A stretch of DNA of 64,000 nt from Hymenobacter sp. 15J16-1T3B. Its GTDB lineage: Bacteria; Bacteroidota; Bacteroidia; Cytophagales; Hymenobacteraceae. The notes under the pieces were generated by a model that was given only the letters and a program-made list of their open reading frames with translations, had not been told where the DNA came from and did not search any database. The DNA lies in NCBI RefSeq assembly GCF_020711235.1, contig NZ_JAJFAV010000001.1, positions 728,804-792,803 of the forward strand. The letters run 5' to 3'. Within the stretch, counting starts at the first letter, position 1. The number at the start of each line of letters is the position of its first letter. The translations under genes were made by a program, and so were the position numbers. Shown here piece by piece: positions 59,471 through 64,000 of this stretch.

Positions 59471-60301
59471 TTACCAGCGCCCGGTGAGTCGGCGGGGCAC
59501 GGAGCGGACGGTGTACCACAAGCCACGCGGGGTGTACCACGGGTAGAAATGGATGACGGAAACCGCTCCGCCAACAATCACCTGATCATTGGACGTGGAT
59601 GCATCAGCGTGCATAGCTACCGTCAATGGCTGTCCGGTGGCAGCCAGGGTGCGGGTTTCTTGTTCGTAGCCGACCGAAGAAATGAGCAGCACCGCGTTGC
59701 CCGGCAGATAGGCATCTATGGTAAAGCGGCCATCCGCATTGGTGCTGCACCCGATGGAGGTGCCTTTCACCATTACAGTCGCTCCGGGCAACGCTTCCTG
59801 CGTGGCCACATCAATCACGCGCCCGGTAATGTGCTGCGTGGAAGGGGGCTCGATGAGCGTCTGAGCGGCCGCGTCGGACATGGGCGCAGCTTTCGATTCG
59901 GTAGCTTTTTCACCTTGGGGCAGCTGCTGCGTGGCCGCGCGGCTGCCGCCCGTCGGCACCGGCCCGCCCGAATGGGTGCTGCGCAGCTCCTGGCTGCGGG
60001 CGGCCGTGGGCAGCAGGCCCCCGAGCGTGGCCGCGGCCAGCACCCAAGCCCGCCAGCGCGGAGCAGCCACGGGCGCATGCACCAACGCCCGGTTGAGCTG
60101 CTCCGCCCGGAACCGACCGCACACCCGCTGGCCCGCGGCTTGGCGCAGCAGGGCCAGCACCTCCGCATCGGTGCGCTGGCTAAAGTCGGTTACGGTATGC
60201 TGGCAGGCGGCACAGTAGCGCCCCTGCGCCGTCGGCGTCATAGCCTCCCACGCTTGGTGGCAAGGGCTTGGTATCTGCACATGGATGGTAGCACGGGTCA
60301 T
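59471..60301 (-). CDS. Membrane protein with Cys-motif N-terminus and carboxypeptidase-regulatory domain
   Basis: A 276-residue protein. The cytoplasmic N-terminal Cys domain PCHQAWEAMTPTAQGRYCAA, CQHTVTDFSQRTDAEV and VCGRF is a recurrent Bacteroidota module that may bind zinc. One membrane helix (WRAWVLAAATLGGLLPTAA, about 82-100), a Ser/Thr/Gln linker, then a CarboxypepD_reg-like sandwich (ITGRVIDVATQEALPGATVM, CSTNADGRFTIDAYLPG) outside. The start at 60301 (MTRATIHVQIPSPCHQ) is the family N-terminus. It lies upstream of the Phe/Tyr promoter but is probably not part of the operon. Confidence 0.78.
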   Translation of the reverse strand: MTRATIHVQIPSPCHQAWEAMTPTAQGRYCAACQHTVTDFSQRTDAEVLALLRQAAGQRVCGRFRAEQLNRALVHAPVAAPRWRAWVLAAATLGGLLPTAARSQELRSTHSGGPVPTGGSRAATQQLPQGEKATESKAAPMSDAAAQTLIEPPSTQHITGRVIDVATQEALPGATVMVKGTSIGCSTNADGRFTIDAYLPGNAVLLISSVGYEQETRTLAATGQPLTVAMHADASTSNDQVIVGGAVSVIHFYPWYTPRGLWYTVRSVPRRLTGRW

Positions 60302-60478
60302 AAAAACGTACTGATCGGGGGTAAAAAGGACGAGACTTGGGTGGTAGGCCGGCACCGGGCGAACCGCAGCGCGACGGGGGCGAAGGCCTTCTCACGTCAG
60401 CTCCGCTGGGGCTGACGGTAGTCGGGCTGCGGTTCGTTGTGGCGCGGGCCAGTGATGGTGTTTGGGTATTGATGAAGA

Positions 60479-62482
60479 CTAGCGGCTGCCGTAGGCGCCG
60501 GGCGTGAGGCTGGCGGCGGTTTCCATCAGGCGGATGCACTCGGCACGGTAGCCTTCGTCGTCCTTGCCGCGGGCGGCGCGGGCCAGCTCCACGGTATTCT
60601 GCCAGGTGGCTTCGCCGCGCCGCTCCGATTGGCGCAGCAAAAGGCTCATCTGGGCCACGGCGGCGGCCCAGCGCAGGTTGGTCGAGGCCCCGGCCAGCGC
60701 GGCGGGGGCGGCAGCGGGCAGGGCTTGGCTGAGCAGGCTGCTCGTCCGGCCCTGGGGCTGCTTGTAGCGCATTTTCACCGTAAGCAACTCGGTGGCCGCG
60801 GCCCCGGCGGTTGCCTGCGGAGCCGGCTGGTACTTCAGCCCGTCGATTACCGGCGGAGCGCCCACGGGCACCACTTCGTAAAGGGCCGTGACCTGCTGGC
60901 CCGCGCCCAGCTCCCCGGCGTCTTTCTGGTCGTTGTTGAAGTCCTCGTCGGCCAGCAGGCGGTTTTCGTAGCCGATGAGGCGGTAGGCCTGCACCTTGGC
61001 GGGGTTAAACTCGACCTGCAGCTTCACGTCCTTGGCCAGCGTAAACAGCGTGCCGCCGAACTGCTGCACCAGCACCCGCCGGGCCTCGCCCAGCTGGTCG
61101 ATGTAGGCGTAGTTGCCGTTGCCCTTGTCGGCCAAGCGCTCCATCTTGCTGTCCTGCAGGTTGCCGGTACCGAAGCCCAGCACCGACAAAAACACGCCCG
61201 ATTCGCGCTCCTGCGTGATGAGGTGCTCCATGGCGTCGTCCGAGGATTCGCCCACGTTGAAGTCGCCGTCGGTGCAGAGCACCACGCGGTTGTTGCCCTC
61301 CTTATTGAAGTGCTGCCGGGCCGTGGCGTAGGCCAGGCGCAGCCCTTCCCCGCCGGCCGTCGAGCCGCCGGCCTCCAGCTTGTCCAGCGCCGCCACGATG
61401 TCGCCCTTGCGGGTGCCGGGCGTGGGCGGCAGCACCACGCCCGCGGCCCCGGCGTACACCACCAGCGCCACCTGGTCCTGCGGGCGCAGCTGCTGCACCA
61501 GTTGCTTCAGCCCGGCCTTCACCAGCGGCAGCTTGTCCTCGCTCTGCATAGAGCCCGACACGTCGATGAGGAATACTAGATTGGCCGGCGGCAGATTTTC
61601 CACCGGCACCGTGCGCGCCTGCAGCCCGATGAGCACCAATTGGTGCGCGGGTGCCCAGGGGCAGCGAGCCTGCTCCAGGTGCAGGGCGGCCGGGGCGTCG
61701 GCGGCCGGCTGCGGGTAGTCGTAGCGGAAGTAGTTCACCAGTTCCTCGGTGCGCACCGCGTCGGCGGGCGGCAGTTGGGCCTGCTCGGTCAGGAAGCGCC
61801 GCACGTTCGAGTAGCTGGCCGCGTCCACGTCGATGCTGAACGTGCTCAGCGGCGCCTTGCTCACCGGTTGGAAGGCGTTTTCGGTCTGGTGCGCGTATCC
61901 TTCGCCCTCGGTGCGGCGCCGGGCTTTTTCGTCTTTGCTGAAGTAGCCCGAGGCTGCCGGGGCCGCGCTCCGCTTGGCCTTGCCCGGGGCGCGGCTGCCG
62001 CGGATCTGAACCCCGGCTAAGCGGCCCGCTAGGGACTGTTGCGTGACAGTGGCCGCCGCATAGCTAATGTCTTTGCGCACTATGGCGGGAGCCACGCCGG
62101 TTACCACTACTTCTTTCAGCTCATTTTGGGCGGGCGCCAGGGCCACGCCGATACGCTGCCCCGGCCGCACGGTCAGCTCGGTTGGGCTATACCCCAGCGC
62201 ATTAATCAGCAAGGTCGCGCGGGTTGCCCGCCCGGGCCAGGGTAAGCGGAACGTCCCATCGGCCGCCGTGCTGGTGCCAATGCTCGTGCCCTTCAACACC
62301 ACCGTTGCCCCCGGCAGCGGCTGGCCGCTCACACTGTCGGTTACGACGCCCTGAACCGCCCGGGCCGGGGTTGGAATCGGGGCAGCCGTTCGGGTGGTCT
62401 TGGGATTCTGCGCCGCGACGGGGCGGGTATAGGTGCTGCCTAGCGCGGCAGCCAGTAACGAGCAATAAAGAACGGTGCGCAT
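60479..62482 (-). CDS. YfbK-like von Willebrand factor A protein with carboxypeptidase-regulatory domain
   Basis: A 667-residue exported protein: signal peptide to PVAAQ, CarboxypepD_reg-like domain (about 42-120: VQGVVTDSVSGQPLPGATVV), a TonB-plug-like short stretch (ELKEVVVTGVAP), the vWF_A N-terminal region (ENAFQPVSKAPLSTFSIDVD), and a VWA domain with MIDAS motif DVSGSMQ and the later TDGDFNVG. The DUF3520-like C-terminus (YENRLLADEDFNNDQKDAGE) completes the YfbK architecture. Its role is unknown; it may be a metal-dependent adhesion or complex-assembly protein at the envelope. Confidence 0.88.
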   Translation of the reverse strand: MRTVLYCSLLAAALGSTYTRPVAAQNPKTTRTAAPIPTPARAVQGVVTDSVSGQPLPGATVVLKGTSIGTSTAADGTFRLPWPGRATRATLLINALGYSPTELTVRPGQRIGVALAPAQNELKEVVVTGVAPAIVRKDISYAAATVTQQSLAGRLAGVQIRGSRAPGKAKRSAAPAASGYFSKDEKARRRTEGEGYAHQTENAFQPVSKAPLSTFSIDVDAASYSNVRRFLTEQAQLPPADAVRTEELVNYFRYDYPQPAADAPAALHLEQARCPWAPAHQLVLIGLQARTVPVENLPPANLVFLIDVSGSMQSEDKLPLVKAGLKQLVQQLRPQDQVALVVYAGAAGVVLPPTPGTRKGDIVAALDKLEAGGSTAGGEGLRLAYATARQHFNKEGNNRVVLCTDGDFNVGESSDDAMEHLITQERESGVFLSVLGFGTGNLQDSKMERLADKGNGNYAYIDQLGEARRVLVQQFGGTLFTLAKDVKLQVEFNPAKVQAYRLIGYENRLLADEDFNNDQKDAGELGAGQQVTALYEVVPVGAPPVIDGLKYQPAPQATAGAAATELLTVKMRYKQPQGRTSSLLSQALPAAAPAALAGASTNLRWAAAVAQMSLLLRQSERRGEATWQNTVELARAARGKDDEGYRAECIRLMETAASLTPGAYGSR

Positions 62483-62853
62483 CAGACCAGAGCAGTTAAG
62501 TGGTGGTAGATGCCTGATGGATGCGGGCGTCGGCAGAATTGCACACCGCGGCGCGAAAAAAGTCGGGGCGCCTGCACTGACTTCCCTGCCACGCTACCGA
62601 GAGGTTTGGGCCGTGCGGCGGTTTTCTTGCCGCGCTGCTGGTAAATTCTGCCCGCCAAGTCATCTTGCGTATGGCTCGTGGCTACAAGGCTAGCTCGTCA
62701 GGTATTCGGGCTGGATGAGCGCCTAGAACCTTACCACCCCGGCCGCAACGCTGGTGCCGCAATCCGCCGGGGAGCCGCCGTCCGGCTCGTCGGCGCGCAG
62801 TAGGGCCCGCCGCGGGCCGCTTCGTATCTTCGCTGGCTAAGTTGCCCCGCCCG
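62483..62853. other. Divergent spacer with a weak sigma-gene promoter
   Basis: 371 bp without a gene. TATCTTCG at 62825-62832, one base off the -7 consensus, lies 21 bp before the sigma factor start. Confidence 0.45.
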
Positions 62854-63468
62854 ATGTTCTCGCTGTTTCGCCGTTCTCAGAAGCCCGCCGCTGCCGCGCC
62901 GCCCACCGAGGCGGAGCTACTGGCGCGCTACCGGGCCGACGGCGACGTGCAAGACCTGGGCCGGCTCTACGAGCCGTACTTCCACCTCGTCTACGGCGTG
63001 TGCCTGCGCTACCTGCGCACCGAGGACGACGCCAAGGACGCCGTGATGCAGATTTTCGAGAAGCTCGTCGTCGATTTGCGCCGCCACGAGGTGCAGAACC
63101 TGAGCAGCTGGCTGCACACCACCGCCCGCAACTACTGCCTGATGGAGCTGCGCCGCCGCAAGTCGGCCCCCGATACCGTGGAATTTGGCCTGCCCGGCGC
63201 CCCCGGTGTGGAATCCGAAGCGGCCCTGCATCTGGTAGGCGATGATGACGATGACTTTCCCACCGAGGAGCACCTGCAGCAGCTCGAAGCCGCCCTGGCC
63301 CGCCTGCCCCCAGAGCAACAACGCTGCCTCGACCTCTTCTACCGCCAGCAGCAGTCGTACCAGGAAATTGCCGCCGCCACCGGCTTCGACCTCAAACAGG
63401 TGAAAAGCTACCTGCAAAACGGGAAGCGCAACCTCAAAATCTCCCTTGCCAGCCATGTCGCCCGCTAA
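62854..63468 (+). CDS. ECF-type RNA polymerase sigma factor
   Basis: A 204-residue sigma-70 family protein with only regions 2 and 4. Region 2 spans about 25-95 (LYEPYFHLVYGVCLRYLRTE, DDAKDAVMQIFEKLVVDL). Region 4 spans about 145-200 (RLPPEQQRCLDLFYRQQQSY, QEIAAATGFDLKQVKSYLQN). An acidic linker DDDDDFPTEE separates them. The ATG at 62854 gives MFSLFRRSQKP; upstream only a TTG is available. The next gene overlaps by 14 bp and encodes a membrane anti-sigma factor, the usual ECF pairing. Confidence 0.92.
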   Translation: MFSLFRRSQKPAAAAPPTEAELLARYRADGDVQDLGRLYEPYFHLVYGVCLRYLRTEDDAKDAVMQIFEKLVVDLRRHEVQNLSSWLHTTARNYCLMELRRRKSAPDTVEFGLPGAPGVESEAALHLVGDDDDDFPTEEHLQQLEAALARLPPEQQRCLDLFYRQQQSYQEIAAATGFDLKQVKSYLQNGKRNLKISLASHVAR

Positions 63469-63951
63469 TCCGCACTTTCAGGCTTCTGCGCCCGCCGCGC
63501 ACCTCTCCGCAGCTCAGCTGCGGCAGTACGCGGCCGGTACCCTCGAAGCCGCCGAGCGCCGGCTAGTGGAGCGCCACACCCTGGCCTGCGCCCTCTGCGC
63601 CGACGCCCTCGACGGCTATTTGCAGGCCGAGCCCGCCGCCGTAACGCCCGAGGCCCTGCGCGAGCTGCAGCAGCGCCTGCACGCCCGCGTGGCTGCCGAG
63701 CCGGCTGCCGCTACCCGCGGCGGCGCCTGGTGGCTGGCCGCGGCCGCAGCTGTGGCGTTGTTGCTGGTGTTTGTGGGGCTGTGGCAGTGGCCCGGTTCTG
63801 CCTCGAAAGCGCCCCTAGCGGCCCGCCAGCGCACGGCCGCGCCCTCGGCTGCGGCTTCTTCTGCGCCTACCGTAGCTGCGGTGCCCACGCCTGCTGCGGC
63901 AGAGGCCCCGGCTGCTTCGCCGGCGGTGCAGCCCGCCGCCGAGCCCGGCGC
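63455..63951 (+). CDS. Anti-sigma factor, 3' end lost to adapter sequence
   Basis: A putative zinc-finger anti-sigma factor: an N-terminal cytoplasmic part with H-x3-C-x2-C (ERHTLACALCADALDGYL, near residues 43-58), then one membrane helix (WWLAAAAAVALLLVFVGLWQ, about 94-113) and an Ala/Pro-rich periplasmic stretch. It overlaps the sigma gene by 14 bp. The apparent stop at 63962-63964 lies in non-genomic adapter sequence, so the true C-terminus is unknown; the end given here is where genomic sequence appears to stop. Confidence 0.8.
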
Positions 63952-64000
63952 CCGGCTCTTATAGACGTCTCCGAGGCCGCGGGACAAGAGGGGAGCGGGG
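63952..64000. other. Sequencing-adapter read-through (Nextera), not genomic
   Basis: Aligns base for base to the Nextera transposase mosaic end, the following read-through adapter, an 8-base index and the first flow-cell bases. All mismatches but one are an expected base replaced by G, as in two-colour Illumina chemistry at low signal. Confidence 0.85.

Overview
This window looks like a chromosomal contig end from a high-GC member of the Bacteroidota, most probably Hymenobacter or a close relative (Cytophagales). The reasons are type IX secretion (T9SS) tail domains on secreted proteins, carboxypeptidase-regulatory-like plus DUF5686 outer-membrane proteins, promoters with the Bacteroidetes TAnnTTTG -7 box, a eukaryotic-like class I ribonucleotide reductase, and dispersed repeats ending in GTCATCCTGAGC or GTCATTGCGAGC. 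No species call can be made from the sequence alone.

Layout. 1-10.9 kb: a Gfo/Idh/MocA oxidoreductase cut by the window start, an aquaporin, a DUF5686 outer-membrane protein, initiator tRNA-fMet, a small lipoprotein, a BamA/TamA-like barrel divergent from hemW, and a small run of hypothetical protein, alpha/beta hydrolase and cyclase. 11.0-17.2 kb: one 2046-residue T9SS adhesin. 17.6-27.1 kb: rplU-rpmA, nrdB, a DUF6624 protein, a T9SS metallophosphoesterase, a T9SS CotH-like protein and nrdA. nrdB and nrdA are 5 kb apart but both carry paired TGTGGA-type boxes upstream. 27.1-30.6 kb: a lower-GC accessory stretch with two very small genes, a zinc-ribbon protein, a lipoprotein bracketed by two palindromic repeats, gene debris and a DUF6882 protein. 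30.9-38.5 kb: secreted or envelope proteins, including three paralogous small secreted proteins, a TPM-domain protein and a pectinesterase-like protein. 38.6-50.8 kb: aspartate ammonia-lyase, an MFS exporter, an iminopeptidase-like hydrolase, PPK2, a large lipoprotein, and a blaI-blaR1-type regulatory pair with a visible tandem operator. 51-54.5 kb: an M13 metallopeptidase and two small secreted proteins. 54.5-59.3 kb: the phenylalanine/tyrosine operon pheA - aminotransferase - tyrA - DAHP synthase/chorismate mutase. 59.4-64.0 kb: a Cys-motif/carboxypeptidase-regulatory protein, a YfbK-like VWA protein, an ECF sigma factor and its anti-sigma factor.

The most interesting signal is upstream of pheA. 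Two consecutive tiny reading frames, encoding YFFSYYFYY and FFYGFYYFFY runs, are each followed by an intrinsic terminator. Each also has an upstream segment that can pair with the terminator's 5' arm as an antiterminator. This is the full layout of ribosome-mediated attenuation, present twice in series, for the operon that makes Phe and Tyr.

Two other points matter to a user. A 200-bp element at 24.2-24.4 kb has 27-bp inverted ends and contains the 3' end of a GIY-YIG nuclease gene, so it looks like a non-autonomous mobile element. The last 49 bases (63952-64000) match Illumina Nextera read-through with G miscalls and are not genomic, so the anti-sigma gene is truncated with a false stop codon.
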